Below the pieces are notes generated by a model. The model saw only the letters and a program-made list of their open reading frames with translations. It was not told the DNA's origin and did not search any database. From Pseudoflavonifractor sp. 524-17 (lineage in GTDB: Bacteria > Bacillota > Clostridia > Oscillospirales > Oscillospiraceae), in assembly GCF_009935845.1 (NCBI RefSeq), contig NZ_QWEK01000006.1, forward strand, positions 180,988 through 244,987: a stretch of 64,000 nucleotides of DNA, read 5' to 3'. The position numbers and the translations under genes were made by a program. Shown piece by piece: positions 7,942-15,755 of this stretch (position 1 is the first letter of the stretch; each line of letters starts with the position of its first letter).

Positions 7942-8223
7942 ATGGGGACGGAATTACAGCGCATCCCCGGCGTGGGAAAAAATATGGCCCAGCGCCTGAA
8001 GGCACTGGGCATCCACACTCTGGCGGATTTGCGGGGACAGGACCCGGAAGCGCTCTACCAGCGGGACTGCCTGTGCTGCGGCGAGGGAGTGGACCGCTGC
8101 GTCCTCTACGTCTACCGGCTGGCGGTGGCCTTCGCGGAGGACCGCATTACCGATCCGGAGCAGCTGAAGTGGTGGAACTGGAGCGATGAGCGCCTCTCAA
8201 AAGGGCGGGAACAGGAGGCGTAG
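7942..8223 (+). CDS. Helix-hairpin-helix protein, pathogenicity locus Cdd1 family
   Basis: 93 aa from the ATG at 7942, preceded by GGAGGGAG; an earlier in-frame ATG at 7900 has no site. The sequence LQRIPGVGKNMAQRLKALG is a helix-hairpin-helix, and the C-terminal VDRCVLYVYRLAVAF and LKWWNWSDE are characteristic of the Cdd1 family (PF11731). The biochemical role is unknown; DNA binding is suggested by the fold. It is the first of three genes that run into rarA. Confidence 0.85.
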   Translation: MGTELQRIPGVGKNMAQRLKALGIHTLADLRGQDPEALYQRDCLCCGEGVDRCVLYVYRLAVAFAEDRITDPEQLKWWNWSDERLSKGREQEA

Positions 8224-8226
8224 CAG

Positions 8227-8622
8227 ATGGGTGGATTTGGCCCCAATTTCATGTTTGACGTGATTCCAGGGATATTTAGCTTATTTTTTGTGATCGTCCT
8301 GGCCGCATTTGTGGTCGTGTTCGTAAAAGGAATCGCCCAGTGGAGCCGCAGCAATCAAGCGCCCCGGCTGACGGTGGAGGCCAAGGTGAGCTCAAAGCGG
8401 GCAGACGTATCCCACCCGGGAAATGGGGCGGTTCCTCACTCCAGCACTACCTATTATGTCACCTTCCAGGTGGAGAGCGGCGACCGGATGGAGCTGCATG
8501 TCTCCGGCGGGGAATATGGAATGCTGGCAGAGAGGGACTGGGGGCGGCTGACCTTCCAGGGCGTCCGCTATCTGGGGTTTGAACGGAGCGTAGGGCAGAC
8601 AGAGTGGGGGAGAGACAGATGA
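8227..8622 (+). CDS. DUF2500-like membrane protein
   Basis: 131 aa. A single membrane segment at about 12-35 (IPGIFSLFFVIVLAAFVVVF) is followed by a soluble beta-rich domain containing LTVEAKVSSKRADV, TTYYVTFQVESGDR and LHVSGGEYGMLAERDWG. This fits DUF2500, a conserved family of unknown function. It starts 3 nt after the preceding gene and its stop overlaps the rarA start (ATGA), so the three genes form an operon. Confidence 0.75.
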   Translation: MGGFGPNFMFDVIPGIFSLFFVIVLAAFVVVFVKGIAQWSRSNQAPRLTVEAKVSSKRADVSHPGNGAVPHSSTTYYVTFQVESGDRMELHVSGGEYGMLAERDWGRLTFQGVRYLGFERSVGQTEWGRDR

Positions 8623-9887
8623 GCTATCGTCCTTTGGCAGATGAGATCCGGCCTGATACGTTGGAGGAAGTGGTGGGCCAGGGGCATATTTTGGGAAAAG
8701 ATGGCCTGCTGCGGCGGATCATTGACAGCGGAAATATTCCGAATTTGATCTTCTACGGCCCGTCGGGGACGGGGAAAACCACAGTGGCTAACATCATCGC
8801 CAAGCGCACCAACCGGCCCCTGCACCGGCTCAACGCCACCACCGCCTCTATCTCGGACATCAAGGATATCATTGCCGACATCGGCACCATGCTGGCCCCG
8901 GAGGGGGTGCTGCTCTACCTGGACGAGATTCAGTATTTTAATAAAAAGCAGCAGCAGAGTCTGCTGGAGTTTATGGAGAACGGAAAGATCACGCTCATTG
9001 CTTCTACCACGGAGAACCCCTATTTTTATGTATATAACGCGGTGCTCTCCCGGGCGTCGGTCTTTGAGTTCAAGCCGCTGGAGGCCGCCGATGTGCTCCC
9101 CGCGGTCCGCCGTGGGCTGAGGCGGATGGAGCACCGGCTGGGGGAGTCTCTCACCTGGGAGGAGGGCGTGGCGGAGCACATCGCCCAGGCCTGCGGCGGG
9201 GATGTGCGCAAGGCCATGAACGCCATAGAGGTGCTGGCCCACGCCGCCCGGCGGACAGGAGAGGGGCGGCATATCCTTCTGGAAGACGCCCGGATGGCGG
9301 CCCAGCGCTCGGCCATGCGGTACGACCGGGAGGGGGACGACCATTACGACATTCTCTCCGCGCTGCAAAAGTCCATCCGGGGCTCTGACCCGGACGCCGC
9401 CTGCCACTATCTGGCCCGGCTGCTGGCGGCGGGGGATATGACCTCCGCCTGCCGCCGGCTGATGGTTACCGCCTGTGAGGACATCGGGCTGGCATATCCC
9501 CAGATTATCCCAATCGTCAAGGCCTGCGTGGACGCGGCCAATATGCTGGGCCTGCCGGAAGCCCGTATTCCTTTGGGGGACGCGGCGGTGCTCATGGCCA
9601 CTGCCCCCAAATCCAATACCGGCCATGTGGCTTTGGATCTGGCCTTGGCGGACGTGAAAGCGGGGAGGACCGGAGACTATCCCCGGCACCTCCAGAACAA
9701 ACACGCCGACTCTGCGGGGATGGAACGGGGGCAGGGCTATCTCTATCCCCACAATTTCCCCAACCGCTGGGTAGAGCAGCAGTATCTGCCGGACGCGTTG
9801 GTGGGGACGCGGTACTATGAATATGGCGAAAACAAGGCGGAGCAGGCCGCCCGCCGTTACTGGGAGGAGATCAAGGGGAAAAAATAG
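8619..9887 (+). CDS. rarA: Replication-associated recombination protein A (AAA+ ATPase)
   Basis: 422 aa from the ATG at 8619, which overlaps the previous stop; the frame extends a little further upstream without a better signal. Walker A is GPSGTGKTT and Walker B LYLDEIQ, followed by sensor and helical-lid regions and the C-terminal MgsA/RarA oligomerisation domain (LPDALVGTRYYEYGENK). RarA/MgsA acts on stalled replication forks with SSB. Its last 17 bases overlap the end of the convergent adenylyltransferase gene. Confidence 0.92.
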   Translation: MSYRPLADEIRPDTLEEVVGQGHILGKDGLLRRIIDSGNIPNLIFYGPSGTGKTTVANIIAKRTNRPLHRLNATTASISDIKDIIADIGTMLAPEGVLLYLDEIQYFNKKQQQSLLEFMENGKITLIASTTENPYFYVYNAVLSRASVFEFKPLEAADVLPAVRRGLRRMEHRLGESLTWEEGVAEHIAQACGGDVRKAMNAIEVLAHAARRTGEGRHILLEDARMAAQRSAMRYDREGDDHYDILSALQKSIRGSDPDAACHYLARLLAAGDMTSACRRLMVTACEDIGLAYPQIIPIVKACVDAANMLGLPEARIPLGDAAVLMATAPKSNTGHVALDLALADVKAGRTGDYPRHLQNKHADSAGMERGQGYLYPHNFPNRWVEQQYLPDALVGTRYYEYGENKAEQAARRYWEEIKGKK

Positions 9888-10467
9888 GGGCTGCGTCTGG
9901 GCAAACCCTGTCTGTGCCGCCCTGAAGGCGGCGGACCAGATCGTGCCCATCAAGATAGCGGCGTACTGCCGGGGGAACCAGATGGGTCCAGGGTTCCCCC
10001 TGGGCGATGAGCCGGCGGATCTCTGTGCCGCTGGTGAGGCGCTGGCTGTCGGTGCGTACCCACATGACTTCGGTGCGCAGGCCCAGATCCTCCAGCACCT
10101 TTTTCTTGTGCTCCCCCCACTGGTCGTAGATGGTCATAAAATAAATTGCCTCTGGAGGGGCGAAGTGGGAAATGCGCTCTGGGTGCTCGATGGGAAAGGG
10201 AACAATATCGAAGCGCTCCCGGGGGAGGCCGGCCTCCATAAGGCTGTCCCGCAGCATGACCATCCGCTCATAAAAGGTGAAGGGGTTGGCGTCCGCCTCC
10301 AGCCGCTTGAGTCCCTGGAGGGCGGCGGGGGCCTCCTCCCAGGGGGAGAAGTTGGTCAGCCCCACGATCAAATGCTCACACCGCTCCGCCGCGGCCAGAA
10401 GATACTCCATATGTCCCAGGTGGAGTCCCTGAAAGCGTCCGGTGATGACGCCAAGCTGTTCTTTCAC
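9871..10467 (-). CDS. Nucleotidyltransferase, NMN/nicotinate-nucleotide adenylyltransferase-like
   Basis: 198 aa with a GTG start. The N-terminus GVITGRFQGLHLGHMEYL contains the GRFQ and xxGH nucleotide-binding motif of the NadM/NadD-like superfamily, and the second half has LTSGTEIRRLI, equivalent to the ISGTxIR motif. It most likely adenylates a nicotinamide or nicotinate mononucleotide, but related cytidylyl- and adenylyltransferases share these motifs, so the substrate is not certain. The 3' end overlaps rarA tail to tail. Confidence 0.7.
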   Translation of the reverse strand: MKEQLGVITGRFQGLHLGHMEYLLAAAERCEHLIVGLTNFSPWEEAPAALQGLKRLEADANPFTFYERMVMLRDSLMEAGLPRERFDIVPFPIEHPERISHFAPPEAIYFMTIYDQWGEHKKKVLEDLGLRTEVMWVRTDSQRLTSGTEIRRLIAQGEPWTHLVPPAVRRYLDGHDLVRRLQGGTDRVCPDAAPIFSP

Positions 10468-10534
10468 AGTATGTCTCGTCCTCTCTGTTTGTGACCTGTT
10501 TTGGCTGTGATGCTGGAATGTTTGAAACAGACTC

Positions 10535-10699
10535 TAGAGTCTGTTTCAAAACCGTCAACACGCCCAAAGGGCGGGCCTTTTTCCGCCTGAGCGGCGCGGT
10601 TTTTCCTTGAAATCCGTCAGGATTCCTGCGTCAAAACCACTTGCCAGACGAAAAAATTCCTCGCCGCCGGGCATATTGCCGGGTTTGAAACAGACTCTA
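10535..10699. mobile_element. Diverged 165-bp MITE-like repeat element
   Basis: The ends are TAGAGTCTGTTTCAAA and its inverted copy, 165 bp in all. Interior blocks match the other copies (ACGCCCAAA, CTTTTTCCGCC, ATTCCTGCGTCAAA, GACGAAAAAATTCCTCGCCG) although the terminal sequences differ. Directly before it, 10521-10534 repeats the right end of the element, a leftover of a second copy. It fills most of the 388-bp gap between the adenylyltransferase and the YesL-like gene. Confidence 0.75.
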
Positions 10700-10790
10700 A
10701 ATACTGTAGTAGAAAAAAGGGGGAAAGTAAAGGTTTCGCTCACTTTATAGAAAAACAGAATAAAAGGAGCGCGGGAGAAAACACCTTTAT

Positions 10791-10819
10791 TTGACGCAGA
10801 GGCAAAAAACAGATACAAT
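10791..10819 (+). promoter_or_regulatory. Promoter of the YesL-like gene
   Basis: TTGACG (10791-10796) and TACAAT (10814-10819), 17-bp spacing, about 37 bp before the ATG. Confidence 0.7.
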
Positions 10820-10855
10820 AAAGAAAACACGTTGGGAAACCGGAGGGCGAAGCTT

Positions 10856-11536
10856 ATGTGGAATCGGATTTTCAATCCGGAAAATATCATCTTTCAGGTT
10901 ACGGACCGGCTGTTTAACATTGTACTGCTCAGCGTGCTGTGGCTTTTTTTGTGCATTCCCGTTGTGACAGCGGGCCCAGCCACGGCGGCCCTTTATTACG
11001 CGCTGGTGAAGTGCATCCGCCGGCGGGAGCCCATGCCTTTTAAAAACTACTTCCAGAGCTTTCGCGCCAATTTTAAGGACGGCCTTTTGACGGGACTGAT
11101 CTGCCTTGTGGCGGGGCAGATACTGGCGATGGGGTTCTTTTTATTGCTGCCCTCCGCCCTGGCGGGGACGAAGCGGGGAATGCTGGTGTTTGGCGTTTAC
11201 TGCGTTTTTCTGCTGCTGGTTATGGGGATTATGGCCTATCTGTTCCCGCTGCTCTCCCGGTACGCCATGGGGACAGGGCGGCTTTTTGGGACAGCGGTCC
11301 GGCTGGGGTTGAAGCATCTCCCGTCCACGCTGCTGCTGGCGGTACTGATGGTGCTGGGCGTGGTGCTGTGCATTGAGTTCTGGCTTCTGCTGCCGGTTAT
11401 GCCCAGCCTGGTGGGCCTGCTGGCCTCCGGGCCTCTGGAGCGCATTTTTAAGCGCTATACTGCGGCAGAGGCGGAGGGCGAGCGGGAAGAGGAGGCGGAG
11501 GACGGGGAACGGGAAAAGCCCTGGTATCTGCGCTGA
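10856..11536 (+). CDS. DUF624 (YesL-like) membrane protein
   Basis: 226 aa from the ATG at 10856 after GGAGGGCG. The N-terminus (FNPENIIFQVTDRLFNIVLLS) and TAGPATAALYYALVK are typical of DUF624/YesL. About four to five hydrophobic segments are spread over residues 15-200, and the C-terminal tail is acidic (about 205-226). YesL proteins are often found with carbohydrate uptake genes, but nothing of that kind is adjacent here, so the role is open. It has its own promoter and terminator. Confidence 0.8.
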   Translation: MWNRIFNPENIIFQVTDRLFNIVLLSVLWLFLCIPVVTAGPATAALYYALVKCIRRREPMPFKNYFQSFRANFKDGLLTGLICLVAGQILAMGFFLLLPSALAGTKRGMLVFGVYCVFLLLVMGIMAYLFPLLSRYAMGTGRLFGTAVRLGLKHLPSTLLLAVLMVLGVVLCIEFWLLLPVMPSLVGLLASGPLERIFKRYTAAEAEGEREEEAEDGEREKPWYLR

Positions 11537-11578
11537 AAAATACTCCGGGGAGCATTTTGAGCTCCCCGGAGTATTTTT
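11536..11578. terminator. Bidirectional terminator between the YesL-like gene and spoVAE
   Basis: AAAAATACTCCGGGGAGC and GCTCCCCGGAGTATTTTT form an 18-bp perfect stem with a 7-nt loop. It serves both convergent genes. Confidence 0.92.
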
Positions 11579-11579
11579 A

Positions 11580-11948
11580 TCAGGATTTTGATTTTGGCTT
11601 GAAGATCAGGGCGGTAAGGTAGCCGAAGAAGATGGCGGCGGTGATCCCGGCGGCAGCGGCGGTGACGCCCCCGGTGAGGGCGCCCATAACGCCCTGCTCC
11701 TGTACTGCCTGATACACGCCCTTGGCCAGCAGGTAGCCAAAGCCAGTGAGGGGAAGGGTAGCGCCCACGCCGCCGAACTCCACCACGTATTTGTAGAGTC
11801 CCAGTCCCCCCAGGGCCACCCCGGCCACCACGTAGGTGACGAGAATTTTGGCAGGGGTGAGGGCGGTTTTGTCAATTAGAATCTGCCCGATGAGGCATAA
11901 GAGCCCGCCGCAGAGAAAGGCGCGGGCGTATTCCCAAAACAGTTCCAT
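11580..11948 (-). CDS. spoVAE: Stage V sporulation protein AE
   Basis: 122 aa from the ATG at 11948 after AAAGGAGGG; the frame continues upstream into spoVAD but without a site. Four hydrophobic stretches and the motif GFGYLLAKGVYQAV match SpoVAE, part of the inner-membrane channel that moves dipicolinic acid into the forespore and out at germination. It follows spoVAD by 13 bp. Confidence 0.9.
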   Translation of the reverse strand: MELFWEYARAFLCGGLLCLIGQILIDKTALTPAKILVTYVVAGVALGGLGLYKYVVEFGGVGATLPLTGFGYLLAKGVYQAVQEQGVMGALTGGVTAAAAGITAAIFFGYLTALIFKPKSKS

Positions 11949-11961
11949 AAAATCCCTCCTT

Positions 11962-12975
11962 TTAAGGCTGTGCCGAGAGGGCCACGGCGTGACAGATAGA
12001 GGGAATACTCTCCCCCTGCATGGTGGAGGTGGGGGAGAGCAGCGCGCCGGTGCCGCAGAACAGCAGGTTTTTCCACTTTCCCTTGGCCATGCCGTCCAGC
12101 AGAAAGCCGGTGAGCACAACGGCGGAACAGCCGCAGCCCGAGCCGCCGCAGTGGACGTCCTGTCCCTCCAGGTCATAGATCATGGTGCCGCAGTCATCCA
12201 GGTTTTTCAGGTTCACGCCGTCCTGGTGGAAGAAGTCCAGCACAATCTCCTTGCCCAGAGCGCCCAGGTCGCCGGTGACAATGAGATCGTAGAAGGAGGG
12301 CTTGCGGTTGGTGTCCTGCAGGTGGGTGCGGATGGTGTCATAGGCGGCGGGGGCCATAGCGGCGCCCATATTAGCCGGGTCCTTGATGCCCTTGTCCACG
12401 ATTTTGCCGGCGGTGACATGGGTAACATAGGGCCCTGGCCCCTGGCTGGAGAGGATGACCGCCCCGGCCCCAGTGACCGTCCACTGGGCGGTGGGGGTGC
12501 GCTGTCCGCCGTACTCCAGGGGAGTGCGGTACTGCCGCTCCGCGGAGCAGAAGTGGGAGGAGGTCATCGCCGCCGCCCACTGGCCGAATCCCCCGTCCAG
12601 CAGCATGGCCGCCAGAGAGAGGGACTCGGCCATGGTGGAGCAGGCCCCGTACAGCCCCAGGAAGGGCACGTCCTGTCCCCGGACCGCAAAGCCGGATCCG
12701 ATACACTGGTTGAGAAGGTCGCCGGCCAGAATGTAGTCCAGCCGGGCGGCGGCCAGACCCGCTTTCTCCAGGGCAGCGGACAGGGCCTGCCGCTGCATGG
12801 CGCTCTCCGCCTTCTCCCAGCTCTGCTCGCCGAAGGCGTCGTCCGCGCCGATGGTGTCAAAGGTGGCGGCCAGGGGCCCCTCACCCTCCTTTTTGCCCAC
12901 CACGTTTCCCCGACCGGCGATGGAGGGGGGATGCTCCAGAGCCACTGTCTGTTTTCCGCGCTTTTTGTCTGTCAT
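11962..12975 (-). CDS. spoVAD: Stage V sporulation protein AD
   Basis: 337 aa from the ATG at 12975; another ATG at 12981 is two codons upstream and GGAGG precedes both. The thiolase-like fold is evident from GACSTMAESLSLAAMLL and CGGSGCGCSAVVL. SpoVAD binds dipicolinic acid on the SpoVA complex. In Clostridia the order is normally spoVAC-spoVAD-spoVAE; here the gene before spoVAD is a tyrosine recombinase and no spoVAC lies in the window. Confidence 0.93.
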   Translation of the reverse strand: MTDKKRGKQTVALEHPPSIAGRGNVVGKKEGEGPLAATFDTIGADDAFGEQSWEKAESAMQRQALSAALEKAGLAAARLDYILAGDLLNQCIGSGFAVRGQDVPFLGLYGACSTMAESLSLAAMLLDGGFGQWAAAMTSSHFCSAERQYRTPLEYGGQRTPTAQWTVTGAGAVILSSQGPGPYVTHVTAGKIVDKGIKDPANMGAAMAPAAYDTIRTHLQDTNRKPSFYDLIVTGDLGALGKEIVLDFFHQDGVNLKNLDDCGTMIYDLEGQDVHCGGSGCGCSAVVLTGFLLDGMAKGKWKNLLFCGTGALLSPTSTMQGESIPSICHAVALSAQP

Positions 12976-13053
12976 TGCCATTCGCCTCCGCGTTGGTTTT
13001 CTCCCGCCTAGTTTAAACAGGACAGGCAAAACTATACACGCATTTTTTGCGAT

Positions 13054-14187
13054 TCAGCGCAGGGCGGCGGCAACCCGGTGGAGGGTATCCGCGTGGGTCT
13101 GATCCAGCAGATGGGTGTAGATCCGCCCGGTGGTGGAGGGGGTGGAGTGTCCCAGGGCCCGGCCGATGTCGAAGAGAGGGGCGCCCTGGGCGGAGGCTAC
13201 GGTGGCAAAGGTGTGCCGCAGGCCGTGGAGCGTGAGCGAGGGCAGATTGTGCTTGCGGATAAAGCGGGTAAAGGCCAGCGAGATGGCGTTGGGAGAGTAG
13301 GGATTGCCCTTTCGATCCACTGCCACCAGGCCGCACTCGTTCCACTTGGGGCCCAGGGCCAGGCGGTTTTGCCGCTGCTTGGCCCGCTCACGCTTGAGCA
13401 TCCGGTAGAGCTCGTCGGTCATATAGAGAGCCCGGGCGGACGAGCGGGTCTTGGTCTCCTTTTCCACAATCATGGCCCCGGCGGCGGTGCGGGCCTGGCA
13501 GATGTGGATTTTCCGCAGGGTAAAGTCCACGCTGTCCCAGCGCAGGCCGCAGATCTCCTCCCGCCGCAGGCCCAGGCAGCCGGCCAGCTTGACGATGACC
13601 TCCAGCCAGGTGCCCTCTACCAGGGCGTAGAGGTCCTTCAGCTCGTCGGGGGTATAGTAGCAGATCTCCGGCGGAATCACCCGAGGGGGTTCCACCCGCT
13701 CCGTAGGACAGCGGGGGATGACATCCTGCCGCACCGCCATATGCAGGGAGGCGGAGAGGAGGTCGTGGTGCCGGCGCACCGTGTTGGGGGAGAGGTGCTT
13801 GTCCCGGATGAGCATGGTGTAGTAGCTTTGGAGATCCAGGGGCGTGAGCTTTTGCAGGGGAACATCCCCCAGGGCGGGGTCCAGGTGGTTTTCGATGATC
13901 TTCCAGTAACCATACAGGGTGGTCTTGGCCCGGTTGGGGGCGATAACCTCGTTCATCCAGTACCGCAGCCAGTCGTAGAGAGTGAGGGACTTGGGGACGA
14001 TGTGGCGGTTGGCGTCCCGCTCCACGTGATAGTCCCGCAGGCCCCGCCGGGCGGCGGACAAGGTGGGGAAGGTCTTGTACTTGCGGCTCCGCTTCCCCGT
14101 CTCGTCCTGACCGTAGTCCATGTAGACGTAGTAGCAGCCCCGCCGGTCGTCGTAGGAAATGTTGGTGTCAATCTTTTTTCGTGCCAT
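13054..14187 (-). CDS. Tyrosine recombinase/integrase
   Basis: 377 aa from the ATG at 14187 (MARKKIDTNIS). It has an N-terminal Arm-type domain, a SAM-like core-binding domain (about 75-160) and the catalytic domain with Arg in GLRREEICGLRW, His-x-x-Arg in HGLRHTFAT, a second His in LGHSTPSTT and the nucleophile Tyr in GRIYTHL. All catalytic residues are present. There is no excisionase, phage or conjugation gene next to it, and I found no attachment-site repeat. It reads toward spoVAD, 79 bp away, with no terminator seen between them. Confidence 0.9.
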   Translation of the reverse strand: MARKKIDTNISYDDRRGCYYVYMDYGQDETGKRSRKYKTFPTLSAARRGLRDYHVERDANRHIVPKSLTLYDWLRYWMNEVIAPNRAKTTLYGYWKIIENHLDPALGDVPLQKLTPLDLQSYYTMLIRDKHLSPNTVRRHHDLLSASLHMAVRQDVIPRCPTERVEPPRVIPPEICYYTPDELKDLYALVEGTWLEVIVKLAGCLGLRREEICGLRWDSVDFTLRKIHICQARTAAGAMIVEKETKTRSSARALYMTDELYRMLKRERAKQRQNRLALGPKWNECGLVAVDRKGNPYSPNAISLAFTRFIRKHNLPSLTLHGLRHTFATVASAQGAPLFDIGRALGHSTPSTTGRIYTHLLDQTHADTLHRVAAALR

Positions 14188-14271
14188 AAAGAAACCCTCG
14201 CTTTCGACAAAATTCGGAGTTAAATGTATCATAGCTATACAAATTTTGCACGAGAGATTCCATTTATTGAC

Positions 14272-14304
14272 AAAAAAGTATCCGGCGTCAGAAACGCCGG
14301 ATAC
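14272..14304 (-). terminator. Terminator of the LysR gene
   Basis: On the minus strand GTATCCGGCGT and ACGCCGGATAC form an 11-bp stem with a 5-nt loop, followed by TTTTTTG. It lies between the LysR stop and the recombinase start. Confidence 0.85.
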
Positions 14305-14354
14305 CCTGTAGTAACTGGTATTCGCCTATTTTCTTGCAGGGGAATGGCGGGCGG

Positions 14355-15314
14355 TCAGGCTTCCCAGACAGGGTACTTTTTTGATGTTAACCCGCATCCT
14401 TTGGGGAGGGGCAGCTCAGCCTGGGCTGAGCCGTCGGAATCCCACTCCTGTTTCAGCTGGTGCAGGAAGGCTTTCGAGGCCCTGGAAAAAATCTGATATT
14501 TTTTCCAGACAATACATAAGCCTGCCTCCAGTCTGGGGGATAGGGGCCGGAAGCAAAGCGCGCTGTCTCCGGTTGTGTTGATGAGCTTATCCAGGGTAAT
14601 GGCGTAGCCGAAGCCGTCTTTCACAAAGCGGGAGGCGTTATAGATCAGATTATAGGTGAGAACCACATTGAGCCGCTGAATGCCGTTTCCCAGCCAGGCG
14701 AAGATATCCCGGCTGACGTAGGTCTGTTGGGAGACGATAAGGGGCTTGTCCCACAGATCCTCGGGATGGATGGTCTCATGCCGGGCCAGGGGACTGTCTC
14801 TGCGCATGAGTACCCCCCAGGTATCGCTGACGGGGAGGCGCATATAGTCATATTTGCTCACATCCACCGGCCCCACCAGGAGTCCAAAGTCAATGAGCCC
14901 CTTGTCCAGCTTTTCCATTATAATCTCCGCGTCGCCGCTGTACATGTGATAGTGAATCAGGGGATATTTTTTTTGCAGCTTTCCAGCGGCCTGGGCGAAG
15001 AAGGAGATGGCGTCGGTCTCTCCGCTGCCAATGTAGACATCGCCGTTGATGGTCTCGCCGGAGCTGGACAGCTCCGCCTTGGTCTTCTCCATCAGCTCCA
15101 CAAGCTCCTGGGCCCGCTTGCGCAGCAGTACCCCATCCTCTGTAAGGGTGACCTTTTTGCTCCCGCGGATGAGCAGCGTTTTTCCCAATTCCTCCTCCAG
15201 CTCCTTCAGCTGCCGGGAGAGGGGTGGCAGGGTCATCCGGAGGGCTTCTGCGGCTTTGGTGATGCTCTCCTCTCTGGCCACCGCGAGAAAGTATTGTAAG
15301 ACACGAATATCCAA
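14355..15314 (-). CDS. LysR-family transcriptional regulator
   Basis: 319 aa with a TTG start after AAGGGGAC. The winged helix-turn-helix is at about 1-60 (QYFLAVAREESITKAAEAL, then PPLSRQLKELEEELG), and the effector-binding domain runs from about 90 to 290. It diverges from a small gene and a CMD-cupin fusion with only 135 bp between start codons, the usual layout for a LysR regulator and its target. The ligand cannot be predicted. Confidence 0.92.
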   Translation of the reverse strand: MDIRVLQYFLAVAREESITKAAEALRMTLPPLSRQLKELEEELGKTLLIRGSKKVTLTEDGVLLRKRAQELVELMEKTKAELSSSGETINGDVYIGSGETDAISFFAQAAGKLQKKYPLIHYHMYSGDAEIIMEKLDKGLIDFGLLVGPVDVSKYDYMRLPVSDTWGVLMRRDSPLARHETIHPEDLWDKPLIVSQQTYVSRDIFAWLGNGIQRLNVVLTYNLIYNASRFVKDGFGYAITLDKLINTTGDSALCFRPLSPRLEAGLCIVWKKYQIFSRASKAFLHQLKQEWDSDGSAQAELPLPKGCGLTSKKYPVWEA

Positions 15315-15398
15315 GGCAGAGTCCCCTTATGGTTTTTGAGCCATTATACCAGAGAGATACATACCTTTCAAGTATGCAGTCTGATTCTATATATGTAT

Positions 15399-15427
15399 TT
15401 GATATTTTGCCTGACTGATCTTATAAT
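15399..15427 (+). promoter_or_regulatory. Promoter facing away from the LysR gene
   Basis: TTGATA (15399-15404) and TATAAT (15422-15427) with 17-bp spacing, 23 bp before the ATG at 15450. An AT-rich run just upstream (near 15384-15399) could hold the LysR operator. Confidence 0.7.
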
Positions 15428-15449
15428 CCAGATAAAAGGAGGCGGGGCG

Positions 15450-15677
15450 ATGACGGAGCGAGCGGAACGGGCCGTAATGACCAATCTGGCAGACGCCGGC
15501 TGCGGCGGGGAGCTGATTGAGCGGTTTCTCCAGCTTTTAAAGAACGGACAGAAAGAGGCGGGACTGGCGCTGCTGGCGGAACACCGCCGGGTTTTGCTGG
15601 ACTGTTGCCACGCGGAGGAGAAGAAAATCGAGTGTCTGGACTATCTCATCTATCAACTGAAACAGCAGGCCGATTAG
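15450..15677 (+). CDS. Small conserved protein next to the LysR regulator
   Basis: 75 aa from the ATG at 15450, preceded by AAAGGAGGCGGGGCG. It has no membrane segment. The pattern LIERFLQLLKNGQ, LLAEHRRVLLDCCHAEEKKI and CLDYLIYQLKQQ recalls a small helical family I have seen annotated as hypothetical in Clostridia. The function is unknown. The TAG stop is formed by the first bases of the repeat fragment that follows, so the original C-terminus may have been different. Confidence 0.75.
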   Translation: MTERAERAVMTNLADAGCGGELIERFLQLLKNGQKEAGLALLAEHRRVLLDCCHAEEKKIECLDYLIYQLKQQAD

Positions 15678-15734
15678 GCCGTGTTTGAAAATGGCAAGGT
15701 ACCCAACCGGCGGAATTTTTCCGGCAGAATCTGA
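15675..15734. mobile_element. Half copy of the 165-bp repeat
   Basis: It starts TAGGCCGTGTTTGAAAATGG and continues through CGGCGGAATTTTTCCGGCAG, matching one terminal third of the element. The other end is missing. It lies between the small gene and the CMD-cupin gene and provides the stop codon of the former. Confidence 0.65.
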
Positions 15735-15755
15735 ACGAAACAGGAGGAGACAGAT

